This document shows, piece by piece, positions 16,580-24,015 of a stretch of DNA of 64,000 nt. The translations under genes were made by a program, and so were the position numbers. The stretch spans positions 186,001-250,000 of the forward strand of contig NZ_SPQZ01000001.1 of NCBI RefSeq assembly GCF_004570845.1, written 5' to 3'. This DNA comes from Orlajensenia leifsoniae. Its GTDB lineage: Bacteria > Actinomycetota > Actinomycetes > Actinomycetales > Microbacteriaceae. Positions within the stretch are counted from its first letter, which is position 1. Each line of letters opens with the position of its first letter. The notes beneath the pieces were generated by a model that saw nothing but the letters and a program-made list of their open reading frames with translations, made no database searches and was not told the DNA's origin.

Positions 16580-17443
16580 GTGAGCTCCCCGCAGCGAACC
16601 CTCTCGGCGCCCCTCCTGCTGGACCGCTACAGACCGCTCTCGCTGATCGCGCGCGGCGGCATGGCCTCGGTGTTCCGCGGGCGCGACGAGTACCTCGGCC
16701 GCGACGTGGCGATCAAGGTGTTCAGCGGCGGCAACGAGGAGCACGTCGAGACCTATCGGGCAGAACTCCGCATGCTCGCGGGCCTCAGCCACCACGGAGT
16801 CGTCTCGATCGTCGACGCCGGCGTCGACACGTCGGCCCCCGACGATCCCCGCCCCTTTCTCGTGATGCAGCTGGTGCGCGGAACGACGCTGCGCGACAGG
16901 CTGGCCGAGCGGGCGCTCTCGGTGCGGGAGATCGGCGAGTTCGCCTACGAAGTGGCCGAGACGCTCGAGTACATCCACGCGAACGGCGTGATCCACCGCG
17001 ACATCACCCCGTCGAACGTGATGATCGTGAACTACGGCACGCAGTACTCCCGCGAGAGGGCCGTGCTCACCGACTTCGGCATCGCGGTGTCGACGGAGTC
17101 ATCCGTGTTCCAGTCGGAGAACATCACGGGAACCCCCGCCTACCTGAGTCCGGAGCAGGTGCGGAACCTTCCCCTGACCACAGCCTCCGACATCTACTCC
17201 CTCGGGCTCGTGATGCTGGAGTGCTTCACCCGAACTCGGGCCTTCCCCGGCATCCCGGTCGCCTCGGCGATGGCCCGCCTGAACACGGCGCCGGCCATGC
17301 CGCCCGAGACCGTTCCGGAGCCGTGGCGGTCCCTGATCGACCGTATGACGGCTCGCGATCCCGGTCGTCGGCCCTCCGCCGCGGAGGTCGAGGGGGAACT
17401 GCGTGAGGCGCTGCGCGAGCTCCGGCCACGGCGCAGGTCCTGA
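16580..17443 (+). CDS. soluble serine/threonine protein kinase
   Basis: This 287-residue Hanks-type kinase consists of the catalytic domain only, with no membrane segment or sensor domain. Visible elements are the glycine loop RGGMASVF (25-32), the ATP-binding lysine in VAIKVF (K46), HRD at 139-141, DFG at 165-167 and SPEQ near 192. The catalytic loop reads HRDITPSN, with Thr143 where most Ser/Thr kinases have Lys; HRDxS/TPxN loops exist in some active bacterial kinases. GTG at 16580 is chosen because GGAGG lies five bases upstream. No substrate gene is adjacent. Confidence 0.9.
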   Translation: MSSPQRTLSAPLLLDRYRPLSLIARGGMASVFRGRDEYLGRDVAIKVFSGGNEEHVETYRAELRMLAGLSHHGVVSIVDAGVDTSAPDDPRPFLVMQLVRGTTLRDRLAERALSVREIGEFAYEVAETLEYIHANGVIHRDITPSNVMIVNYGTQYSRERAVLTDFGIAVSTESSVFQSENITGTPAYLSPEQVRNLPLTTASDIYSLGLVMLECFTRTRAFPGIPVASAMARLNTAPAMPPETVPEPWRSLIDRMTARDPGRRPSAAEVEGELREALRELRPRRRS

Positions 17444-17487
17444 GTCCGACTCCGGCCCGAGCGCCGCGTCAGGAATCGAGCGACGCG

Positions 17488-18882
17488 TCAGGCGACGATG
17501 ACCGCGGTCGTACGGTTCTTCCCGGAGTTCTTCGACGTGTACATCGCCGTGTCGGCGAGGTCGAACAGGCGGTCGGGAGTCACGGACTGGGAGATGCCCG
17601 GTGAGTGCACGGCGACGCCGATGCTCGCCGAGACCGTGAACTCGTCGGGGATGCCGGATATGGGAGCGCCCACGACATCACGGAGTCTCTCGGCGACGGC
17701 GGATGCGGCGTCGACGTCGGCGTCCTCGCAGATGACGACGAACTCGTCGCCACCGAAGCGGCCGGCCACGTCGCTCGGACGGATCGTGGAGCGCAGGCGC
17801 GTGGCGACCTCCCGCAGCACCTCGTCGCCCGCCACGTGCCCCAGTTCGTCGTTGACCGTCTTGAAGCCGTCGAGGTCGAGGAAGATCAGCGCCGTCGAGT
17901 GATGGGTGCGCTGCCCTGTCGCGAGGGCTTCCTCGAGGCGTACCTTGAGCAGCTGGCGGTTGGCGAGCCCGGTGAGCTGATCGAACAGCGCCATCCGTTC
18001 CAGGCGTCGCTGCAGGCGCACGCGGGCCAGCGCCTCGGAGGCCTGCCTGGCCACGGCCTCCTGCAGGTCGATGGCATCGCCGTCGAAGGAACGCGCACGG
18101 CCGTAATAGCAGAGCACGACACCGGATGCCGCCCCCTCGAACGACAGCGGCGTCGCCGTCACGGCCTCGAGGCGTGCCGACTTCAGCTCGTCGGCGAGCG
18201 TCGGGTAGCGATCGCGCACAGCGCGGCGATCGGAGAGCACCACCGTCTGTCGGCTGCTGAGGGCCTCGAGTTCGGGGCCCTCCTCACTTCCGGGGCGTTC
18301 CCCGGCGGCCAGGGCCAGCTTCCCCGATTCGTCGGTGAGGAGCACGGCGACGGATGCCGCTGCGAAGCCGTGCCGCATGCTCTCGACGATGGCCTCGGCC
18401 AGCTCCTCCTCGGAGCTGCTGCTGACGAAGGCGGATGACGCACGCTGGAGCACCCGCACGTGCTCTTCGGATGCCTCGGCCTGACGACGGGAGGTGAGCA
18501 GGTCGCGCTCGTAGTTCTGGCGATCGGTCGCGTCGAAGACGGCGGTGCGGATGAGCCCGGGCTCCTCACCCGCCTGCTCCACCACGACCGAGTTGACCAG
18601 TGTGGGCAGGTCGGAGCCGTCGGCGCACACCAGAGTCAGGGCGACCTCCTTGACGGCGCCCTCGAGAAGCAGGACCGGCAGGTAGCGGGTCTCGGCGAAA
18701 ATCTGGCTGCCGCGGGTCAGCAGCTCGGCGAAGGGCCGGCCGACCAGATCGGCGGCGGCGTATCCCGTCCAGTCGAGGAAGGTGCTGTTGACCCGCACGA
18801 TCATGCCATCGGTCGTCAGCGACATGTGGCCGCACGGCGAGTGCTCGTAGAGGTCCTCGAACGAGGTCTCGAGCTGCGTCAT
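17488..18882 (-). CDS. PAS-GAF-GGDEF diguanylate cyclase coupled to an RsbQ-like hydrolase
   Basis: This 464-residue cytosolic protein would make cyclic di-GMP from two GTP. Domains are PAS (about 10-125; SPCGHMSLTTDGMIVRVN then WTGY), GAF (about 150-300) and GGDEF (about 305-464). The catalytic motif GGDEF is at 377-381. The inhibitory site RxxD (RPSD, 368-371) sits exactly five residues before it, so product inhibition is expected. There is no membrane segment. The start overlaps the stop of the hydrolase by four bases, so the two are made together. In RsbQ-RsbP the PAS domain receives the hydrolase-dependent signal; by analogy this PAS domain may do the same. Confidence 0.9.
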   Translation of the reverse strand: MTQLETSFEDLYEHSPCGHMSLTTDGMIVRVNSTFLDWTGYAAADLVGRPFAELLTRGSQIFAETRYLPVLLLEGAVKEVALTLVCADGSDLPTLVNSVVVEQAGEEPGLIRTAVFDATDRQNYERDLLTSRRQAEASEEHVRVLQRASSAFVSSSSEEELAEAIVESMRHGFAAASVAVLLTDESGKLALAAGERPGSEEGPELEALSSRQTVVLSDRRAVRDRYPTLADELKSARLEAVTATPLSFEGAASGVVLCYYGRARSFDGDAIDLQEAVARQASEALARVRLQRRLERMALFDQLTGLANRQLLKVRLEEALATGQRTHHSTALIFLDLDGFKTVNDELGHVAGDEVLREVATRLRSTIRPSDVAGRFGGDEFVVICEDADVDAASAVAERLRDVVGAPISGIPDEFTVSASIGVAVHSPGISQSVTPDRLFDLADTAMYTSKNSGKNRTTAVIVA

Positions 18883-19697
18883 CGCAGGTAGTCCTGGATC
18901 TCCTTCACGACCTCGTCGGGGCTCGACAGGTTCGGGCAATGGCCGGTCGCCGCCAGCATCACGAAGCTGCTGCCGGGGATCTGACTGTGCACGAACTCAC
19001 CGACGACCCGCGGCGCGATGATGTCGTCGTTGCACTGGAGGATCAAGGTGGGCGTCACGACGTCCTTGAGGTCGTCGCGGTTGTCCGAGCTGAAGGTGAC
19101 CCGGGCGAAGTGGCGCGCGATGGCCGGGTCGATGGTGCAGAAGCTCGCCGTGAGTTCCTCGCCGAGTTCCGGCTGGCCGCTGTTTCCCATGATCAGGGGC
19201 GCGAGATCCGAGGACCAGCCGAGGTAGTTCGCATCGAGGGCGTCGAGCAGGGCGTCGATGTCGTCCTGGCTGAATCCGCCGGTGTAGTCGACGTCGTCGA
19301 CGTAGCGCGGAGACGGACCGACGAGCACCAGGGATCCGAAACGCGACGGGTCGTGCGTGGACGCCAGAACACCGACCATTGCGCTCACCGAGTGACCCAC
19401 GTACACTGCGTCGCTCAGATCGAGTGCCTCGAGGATCTCGAGCACGTCGTCGGCGTAGCCGTGCAGCGAGTCGTACTTCGATCGGTCGTAGGCCGTGAGG
19501 TCCGAGCCGCCGGCGCCGACATGGTCGAAGAGCACCACCTTGTAGTCACTCTCGAAGGCCGGGGCGACGAGCCGCCACATCTCCTGGCTGCATCCGAAAC
19601 CGTGGGCGAAGATGATCGGTCGGCCCGCGGGATTCCCCGAGATCTTCACGTTGTTGCGACTCAGAGCGCTTGTATCGAGCGGTGGGGCGATCGTCAT
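18879..19697 (-). CDS. RsbQ-like alpha/beta hydrolase
   Basis: This 272-residue alpha/beta hydrolase closely follows RsbQ, the hydrolase that together with the PAS-phosphatase RsbP triggers the Bacillus energy-stress pathway, and is related to plant D14/KAI2 receptors. Visible features are AHGFGCSQEMWR (31-42), nucleophile Ser103 in GHSVSAM, an acid near D225 (LQCNDDIIAP) and His253 in ATGHCPNLSSP. GAAGGA lies seven bases before the ATG. Its end overlaps the cyclase start (ATGA), so a PAS-GAF-GGDEF cyclase stands where RsbP would be. The compound made or bound is unknown. Confidence 0.88.
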   Translation of the reverse strand: MTIAPPLDTSALSRNNVKISGNPAGRPIIFAHGFGCSQEMWRLVAPAFESDYKVVLFDHVGAGGSDLTAYDRSKYDSLHGYADDVLEILEALDLSDAVYVGHSVSAMVGVLASTHDPSRFGSLVLVGPSPRYVDDVDYTGGFSQDDIDALLDALDANYLGWSSDLAPLIMGNSGQPELGEELTASFCTIDPAIARHFARVTFSSDNRDDLKDVVTPTLILQCNDDIIAPRVVGEFVHSQIPGSSFVMLAATGHCPNLSSPDEVVKEIQDYLR

Positions 19698-19999
19698 GTC
19701 TGATTCCTTCGGGGCGGCTCTGCGAGCCCCCAACGAACACGGGCCTGACTGGTGTCCCCAGCTTAGCCGCACTACAAGAGGGACGGATGCTGGCGCTCGA
19801 GCTGGCGCATCCGCGGCCCTGTCAACGGTGTTTCCGGTCTCGCCGGCCCCCCGGTGAACGGGGTGCCTCACGGCGACGACGGCACGCACACGGAGCCGCG
19901 ACCGCGAACCATACAGCATTCGATGCCGACGTCGGGCGGGTTGCATCGGAGGGCACGTCCGCCCACCATTGAGCAACGCCGCCCACGAACAAGAGGCCC
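19698..19999. other. 302-base gap between divergent c-di-GMP genes
   Basis: This gap holds the promoters of the hydrolase/cyclase pair (minus) and the EAL gene (plus). GGATGC and GCATCC at about 19785-19815 form the ends of an imperfect inverted repeat. A GTCAAC occurs near 19819 without the following CCCT. No convincing gene or terminator is present. Confidence 0.5.
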
Positions 20000-20788
20000 A
20001 TGAATTCACGCACCGCCTACGGACAGGATCGCCTCGCCCGCGACCTCGAGGTCGCCGTGGATCGCGGTGAGATCCTGGCCCACTATCAGCCCCAGATCGA
20101 CACGGAATCGGGGCAGGTCGTCGCCGTCGAGGCGTTGTGCCGCTGGCGGCATCCGGAATTCGGATCCATCGCCCCCGCGGTCTTCATCCCCATCGCCGAG
20201 GCGATGGGGAGCATCCACACCATCGGCCGTTTCATGATCGAGGACGGATGCCGTCTGGCGGCCGAGTGGGAGCGGGCCGGACTTCCAGTCGAGGTCGCCG
20301 TGAACGTCTCGGCGACGCAACTGGCACCGGGCTTCTTCGGCCATCTCGGCGAATTCCACGCTCGTGAGGGAATCGGCCCCGGCCGGCTCACCATCGAGAT
20401 CACGGAGTCGCAGATGATCACGGACGTCGACGCGGCCGTGCGTGATCTCGCCAAGGTGCGGGCGCTCGGAGTCGGCATCTCGGTCGACGACTTCGGCAGC
20501 GGGCACTCCACGGTGGAGCAGGTGATCAACCTCCCCGTGACGGAGCTCAAGATCGACCAGGCGATCGTGCGGGAGGAGAGTGAGGCCGGTCAGCGAGCGA
20601 TGAACGCCATCGTCGATCTGGTGCATCGTCGCGGACTCCGCGTCGTCGCCGAGGGCGTCGAGACCGAACAGCAGTTCGAGCGCGTTCGGCTCCTGCACTG
20701 CGATCGCGTGCAGGGATACCTCATCGCCCCTCCCCTGCCCCGGCTCGAGGTCGAGGAGTTCATAGCTAGGCGGAACGCCGCCGGCTAG
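20000..20788 (+). CDS. EAL-domain cyclic di-GMP phosphodiesterase
   Basis: This 262-residue protein is a stand-alone EAL domain that would cleave c-di-GMP to pGpG. Catalytic landmarks appear intact: EALCRW near 47, NVSATQL near 101, IEITESQM near 134, DDFGSGHS near 162, ELKIDQAIV near 179, AEGVET near 220 and QGYLIAPPL near 237. There is no signal peptide, membrane segment or sensor domain. AGAGG precedes the ATG. It is divergent from the RsbQ-like/GGDEF pair and is the likely opposing enzyme for the two cyclases in this window. Confidence 0.92.
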   Translation: MNSRTAYGQDRLARDLEVAVDRGEILAHYQPQIDTESGQVVAVEALCRWRHPEFGSIAPAVFIPIAEAMGSIHTIGRFMIEDGCRLAAEWERAGLPVEVAVNVSATQLAPGFFGHLGEFHAREGIGPGRLTIEITESQMITDVDAAVRDLAKVRALGVGISVDDFGSGHSTVEQVINLPVTELKIDQAIVREESEAGQRAMNAIVDLVHRRGLRVVAEGVETEQQFERVRLLHCDRVQGYLIAPPLPRLEVEEFIARRNAAG

Positions 20789-20791
20789 GCA

Positions 20792-21052
20792 TCAGACGTC
20801 GAGGTCGAAGTCGGCGTTCGCCGCCGCGATGTCGTCGGCCTCAGGGGCGCCGCCCACGTCGAGTCGAGTCCAGGTGACGGGCATGCCCGGCGAGAAGAGG
20901 ATGTCGAGGCCGGAGCCACCCGACTTCAACGGCGGGATGTTGACGTAGCCGCCGCCGGCCTTGATCGCCGTGAGGATCTCGTTCTTGAGGTCGGTGACGG
21001 GATCGGGAAGGAAGTAGTCCTTGCCGTCGACAGTCAGCCTGTTGATGATCAC
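20792..21052 (-). CDS. small protein of unknown function
   Basis: This protein is 86 residues from the GTG at 21052, where GTGGAGTGG lies about eight bases upstream and the product begins IINRLTVDGKDYFLPDP. An in-frame ATG at 21124 would add 24 less typical residues. It contains DLKNEILTAIKAGGGYVNIP, then a hydrophobic stretch ending SPGMPVTWTRL, and an acidic tail. I recognise no named family; it has the look of a conserved actinobacterial unknown. It ends three bases after the EAL gene and is divergent from DUF7882 copy 2. Confidence 0.6.
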   Translation of the reverse strand: MIINRLTVDGKDYFLPDPVTDLKNEILTAIKAGGGYVNIPPLKSGGSGLDILFSPGMPVTWTRLDVGGAPEADDIAAANADFDLDV

Positions 21053-21165
21053 CCAGCCACTCCACTTCGTCGCACGGCCCCGATCAGGGGCGCTCGCCAA
21101 GGCTACCGTGCCTGTAAAGTTCATTCGTGCCGCATTCGCGGCGTTGAAAGGTGACGGGGTTACAC

Positions 21166-21486
21166 GTGGGCGCTCTCTACTACGACGGCGAGGAATTCGA
21201 TTTCGACGATCGCACTCTCGCCCACCTGCAGCTCGTCGTCTCGACGAAGCTGCGCCGCCGCGAGGACTTCTTCCTGACCTGGTCCGTTCCGATGGAGCGC
21301 GGCAGTGGACGCCACTCCATCTGGATCGACAACGGCGTGCCCATCCGCTTCTACTTCAGCGGCTCGCGCACCCCGAGCATCAACCGCGAGTGGATCGAGA
21401 GCCTCATGCTCTCCGCCTCCCGCGCCTCCGGCCTCATCCTCGGCGACGAGCCCACGGAGAGCCGCCCCGCGCCGGCTGCCGGCTAG
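21166..21486 (+). CDS. DUF7882-type small protein (copy 2 of 3)
   Basis: This 106-residue protein starts at GTG 21166 (MGALYYDGEEFDFDDRTL), which aligns with the family start; an earlier GTG at 21151 is less likely. Conserved features are DDRTLAHLQLVVSTKLRRRE, FFLTW, GSGRHSIWIDNGVPIRFYF and the closing NREWIESLM helix. It is close to copy 3 at 58018 (both have DDRT...H, LTWSVP and SIW). A -10-like TAAAGT is at 21115-21120. The family is often labelled ATP-dependent DNA ligase without support. Function is unknown. Confidence 0.8.
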   Translation: MGALYYDGEEFDFDDRTLAHLQLVVSTKLRRREDFFLTWSVPMERGSGRHSIWIDNGVPIRFYFSGSRTPSINREWIESLMLSASRASGLILGDEPTESRPAPAAG

Positions 21487-21592
21487 TCCCGTCCACGCCC
21501 CGTACGACGTTCGCGGTCGAAGCGCAGTGCTCCCGGGCGATGCTGGTCGCAACCGGTTTGTCCAGCCCGACACGCCACCGATGTGTCGGGCG

Positions 21593-21598
21593 TAGCCT
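21593..21598 (+). promoter_or_regulatory. -10 element, probable leaderless promoter
   Basis: TAGCCT ends seven bases before the ATG at 21605, with no Shine-Dalgarno sequence between, as in the other likely leaderless genes of the window. Confidence 0.45.
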
Positions 21599-21604
21599 CG
21601 GAGC

Positions 21605-21901
21605 ATGACCGATCAGTTCCTCAACGAGCCCGACGCGAACCGCTACGTGCTGCTGCGTGACGGTGTCATCGCGTCGAGCCTCGATTACTCCGTGCTGGGC
21701 GACTCCATCTCCATGACGCGGGCGTACACGAACCCCAGGCTTCGCGGGCACGGCCTGGCCGGTGACCTCGTGGAATTCGCGGTCGACGACGTGGAGCGCA
21801 CCACGCGTCTGCGCATCATCCCGATGTGCTGGTACGTCGCCGAGTGGTTCGAGTCGCACCCCGAGAGGGCAGAGCTGTTGAAGCCGCGGTCGGCGGCCTG
21901 A
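21605..21901 (+). CDS. short GNAT-type N-acetyltransferase (YjdJ-like)
   Basis: This 98-residue protein is a compact GNAT domain of the YjdJ/Acetyltransf_CG type. The acetyl-CoA loop is visible as NPRLRGHGLAGDLVEFAVDD (about 43-62), preceded by a beta strand ISMTRAYT, and the chain ends with CWYVAEWFESHPE. These small proteins are shorter than ordinary GNAT enzymes and their substrates are mostly unknown. It is convergent with the VOC gene at 21917, with a 15-base gap. Confidence 0.85.
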   Translation: MTDQFLNEPDANRYVLLRDGVIASSLDYSVLGDSISMTRAYTNPRLRGHGLAGDLVEFAVDDVERTTRLRIIPMCWYVAEWFESHPERAELLKPRSAA

Positions 21902-21916
21902 GGCGCCGCCTGTGGT

Positions 21917-22306
21917 CTAGGCCGGACTCGTCAACTGGATGAGGTTGCCGCAGGTGTCATCGAGCATGGCCGTCACCACAGGGCCCATCGCCGTGGGCGG
22001 CTGCGTGAACGTCACCCCGCGAGCGCTCAGGTCGGCGTGGGTCGCGGCCACATCTTCCACCTCGAACGAGGTGAGCGGAATTCCGTCTGCGCGCAGTGCC
22101 GCCTTGAAGGCCTTCGATGCCGGATGCGCATCCGGCTCCAGCAGCAGTTCGACGCCGTCGGGCTCTCCGGCACCCACCACCGTGAGCCAGCGGTACTCCC
22201 CCAGGGAGACGTCGGTCTTCGGGACGAAGCCGAGCTTCTCCGTGTAGAAGGCGAGCGCCTTCGCCTGATCGTCCACCAGCACGCTCGTGACGCTGATCCT
22301 GGGCAT
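21917..22306 (-). CDS. VOC family (glyoxalase-like) protein
   Basis: This 129-residue protein is a single vicinal-oxygen-chelate module: SVTSVLVDDQAKALAFYTEKLGF opens the first beta-alpha-beta unit, and a second unit ends in GNLIQLTSP. Possible metal-ligand positions are not all clear, so it may be a binding rather than catalytic member. The ATG at 22306 is preferred over 22312 because GAGGAG then has a six-base spacing. The subfamily without a characterised role includes bleomycin-resistance-like and glyoxalase-like proteins. Confidence 0.85.
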   Translation of the reverse strand: MPRISVTSVLVDDQAKALAFYTEKLGFVPKTDVSLGEYRWLTVVGAGEPDGVELLLEPDAHPASKAFKAALRADGIPLTSFEVEDVAATHADLSARGVTFTQPPTAMGPVVTAMLDDTCGNLIQLTSPA

Positions 22307-22404
22307 GGCCATCTCCTCATCGGTTCGGTGTTCGGTCCCTGTCTAGCAAATCGAGGGCGATCCGCGCACGAAAGCAAGCCCTCACCGATCTTCCCGGTGT
22401 CGCG

Positions 22405-22410
22405 TAGCGT
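22405..22410 (+). promoter_or_regulatory. -10 element, probable leaderless promoter
   Basis: TAGCGT ends eight bases before the ATG at 22418, with no ribosome binding site between. Confidence 0.45.
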
Positions 22411-22417
22411 CGATGGG

Positions 22418-23368
22418 ATGAAGCGCATCGTCACGCCCGACGCGGTCGGCTCCCCCGCCGTCGGTGCGGTCGCCTCTCCCGAGGTGCACCTGATGACGCT
22501 CAACGTGCGCCGCCGCATGGCTGCATCCGTCTCACCCCACGATCGCTGGAACCGGCGAGCGCCCCTCGTCTCCCGACTGCTGTCATCGGAACGGCCGACA
22601 GTGCTCGGCATCCAGGAGGCCCTTCCCGATCAGGCTGTCGTGGTGGCGGATGCCCTCGGCGACCGGTACACGTGCGTCGGCACGGGCCGAGACACGGATC
22701 GGCGAGGGGAACGCTGCGAGATCCACATCGACGGCGACCGGATGCGATTCCTCGACATGCGCGTGCACTGGCTCTCCGGCACTCCAGACGTCCCGGGTTC
22801 GCGCTCCTTCGGCAACCTCCTGCCGAGAGTGGCCGTGCAGGCCGAGGTGGAGGACCTCGAGGTCGGTAGTCGATTCCACGTGATCGTGACGCACCTCGAC
22901 CACCTCTCCGAGAAGTCGCGCCGCCGGTCCGCCCGGTTGCTGCGCGAGATCGCCCGCAGCCTCGACGGCCCCGTCGTGGTGATGGGCGACTTCAACGGCG
23001 GACGCCGGTCTGGGGTCTTCGCCGAACTGACCCGCGACGACGTGCTCGTCGACACCTGGGGCACCGCCGCTCGGCGCCTGAGCCCGGAGTGGGGAACGTA
23101 CTCCCGCTACAGGGCACCGGCGGCCGGCGGCAACAGACTCGACAGGATCCTGGTGAGCCCGTCGGTTCACGTCGATGCCGCCGCGATCAACCCCGTCCGC
23201 TTCGACGGGGCTGCGGCATCCGATCACGAACCCGTTCACGCCGTCGTGCGCTGGCCTGAGCGGGAGCCGCGGCCGCATCCGGAGCCGCGGCCGGAGCCGC
23301 ATCCGGATCCACACCCGAATCCGAATCCGAATCCGAAGCCCCGAGAGGATGGCGACTCCCCCCGATGA
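22418..23368 (+). CDS. endonuclease/exonuclease/phosphatase family protein with Pro-rich tail
   Basis: This 316-residue EEP-superfamily phosphoesterase has LMTLNVRR near 26, IQEAL near 67 (metal-binding Glu), VTHLDHLSEKSRRRSA near 152, MGDFNGGR near 187 (catalytic Asp/Asn) and ASDHEPVHAVVRW near 268 (terminal Asp-His). The set suggests an active DNA, lipid or inositol-type phosphoesterase; there is no signal peptide. The last ~35 residues are a repetitive Pro/Glu/His/Asn tail outside the catalytic fold. It ends in an ATGA overlap with the membrane protein gene, the first of three coupled genes. Confidence 0.85.
   Translation: MKRIVTPDAVGSPAVGAVASPEVHLMTLNVRRRMAASVSPHDRWNRRAPLVSRLLSSERPTVLGIQEALPDQAVVVADALGDRYTCVGTGRDTDRRGERCEIHIDGDRMRFLDMRVHWLSGTPDVPGSRSFGNLLPRVAVQAEVEDLEVGSRFHVIVTHLDHLSEKSRRRSARLLREIARSLDGPVVVMGDFNGGRRSGVFAELTRDDVLVDTWGTAARRLSPEWGTYSRYRAPAAGGNRLDRILVSPSVHVDAAAINPVRFDGAAASDHEPVHAVVRWPEREPRPHPEPRPEPHPDPHPNPNPNPKPREDGDSPR
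23263..23343 (+). repeat. in-gene tandem repeats coding a Pro-rich tail
   Basis: Repeats of GAGCCGC/GCATCCG type pass into three consecutive CCGAAT hexamers (from 23315), encoding alternating PHPEPRPE, PHPDPHP and NPNPNPNPKP units. The unit is a multiple of three, so copy-number change would alter tail length without a frameshift. Confidence 0.75.
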
Positions 23369-24015
23369 GCGACCTCATCCAGACGTTCGTGCGACGCCCT
23401 GTCGGGCCGGGAGAAGTCGCGGCCGACGGCGTGCGCGCACTCGCCGTCGCCAGCGTGATCGCTGCCGGCATCGGCTGGGGCGCGGTGCAGGTCGGCATCT
23501 TCATGCTCGCGCTCCTCGGCGTGCTCGTTCCCCGCGCGCTGGGCCTGCGTCCGTCCGTGGACATCGCCACCGGCCTCATCGTTCTCGTGGCTGCGTGGAG
23601 CAACGTGTTCGACCTGTACTCCGAGGTGTTCGGCTGGGACAAGCTCGTGCACATCGCCCTCACCGGCGTCATCGCGACACTCGCCGTGATCGCGGCGCAG
23701 CGCAGCGGGCTCCTGCCGACGACCGGACACCGCGCCGGACTCGTGATGGCCACCGGGGCGTTCGGCCTCGCGGTCGGCGGTATCTGGGAGATGCTCGAGT
23801 GGGCAGGCAATGCGCTCACCGACGCCGTCATCTACGTCGGCTACGACGACACCATCGGCGATCTGGCGGCGGATGCCGTCGGCGGCATCATCGCCGGCCT
23901 GGCCCTGCCGTTCCTCACCGGGCGGAGTGCCGCCGTACGGAGTGGCGCCGAGGGCACCGATATCGGCACCGACGCTCACGCCGATGCCCGGATCACCGCA
24001 GGCAGGCCGCGATGA
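23365..24015 (+). CDS. DUF2238/YjdF-like membrane protein
   Basis: This 216-residue protein has about five hydrophobic segments between residues 25 and 185. The motif GIWEMLEWAGN followed by YVGYDDTIGDLAADAVGG is typical of the DUF2238/YjdF membrane family, whose function is unknown. The C-terminal ~30 residues are hydrophilic. It overlaps its neighbours on both sides by four bases (ATGA), so it is made with the EEP phosphoesterase and the GT2 enzyme and may anchor or serve them. Confidence 0.78.
   Translation: MSDLIQTFVRRPVGPGEVAADGVRALAVASVIAAGIGWGAVQVGIFMLALLGVLVPRALGLRPSVDIATGLIVLVAAWSNVFDLYSEVFGWDKLVHIALTGVIATLAVIAAQRSGLLPTTGHRAGLVMATGAFGLAVGGIWEMLEWAGNALTDAVIYVGYDDTIGDLAADAVGGIIAGLALPFLTGRSAAVRSGAEGTDIGTDAHADARITAGRPR

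Noticed and set aside
23263-23343. CRISPR-like or intergenic satellite repeat
   Set aside because: The repeats are in frame inside the EEP gene and encode its Pro-rich tail.
23175-24011. Long N-terminal extension of the GT2 gene ending at 24809
   Set aside because: It overlaps the EEP and membrane protein genes in another frame and is Arg-rich shadow sequence. ATG 24012 gives the ATGA coupling and the proper GT2 start.
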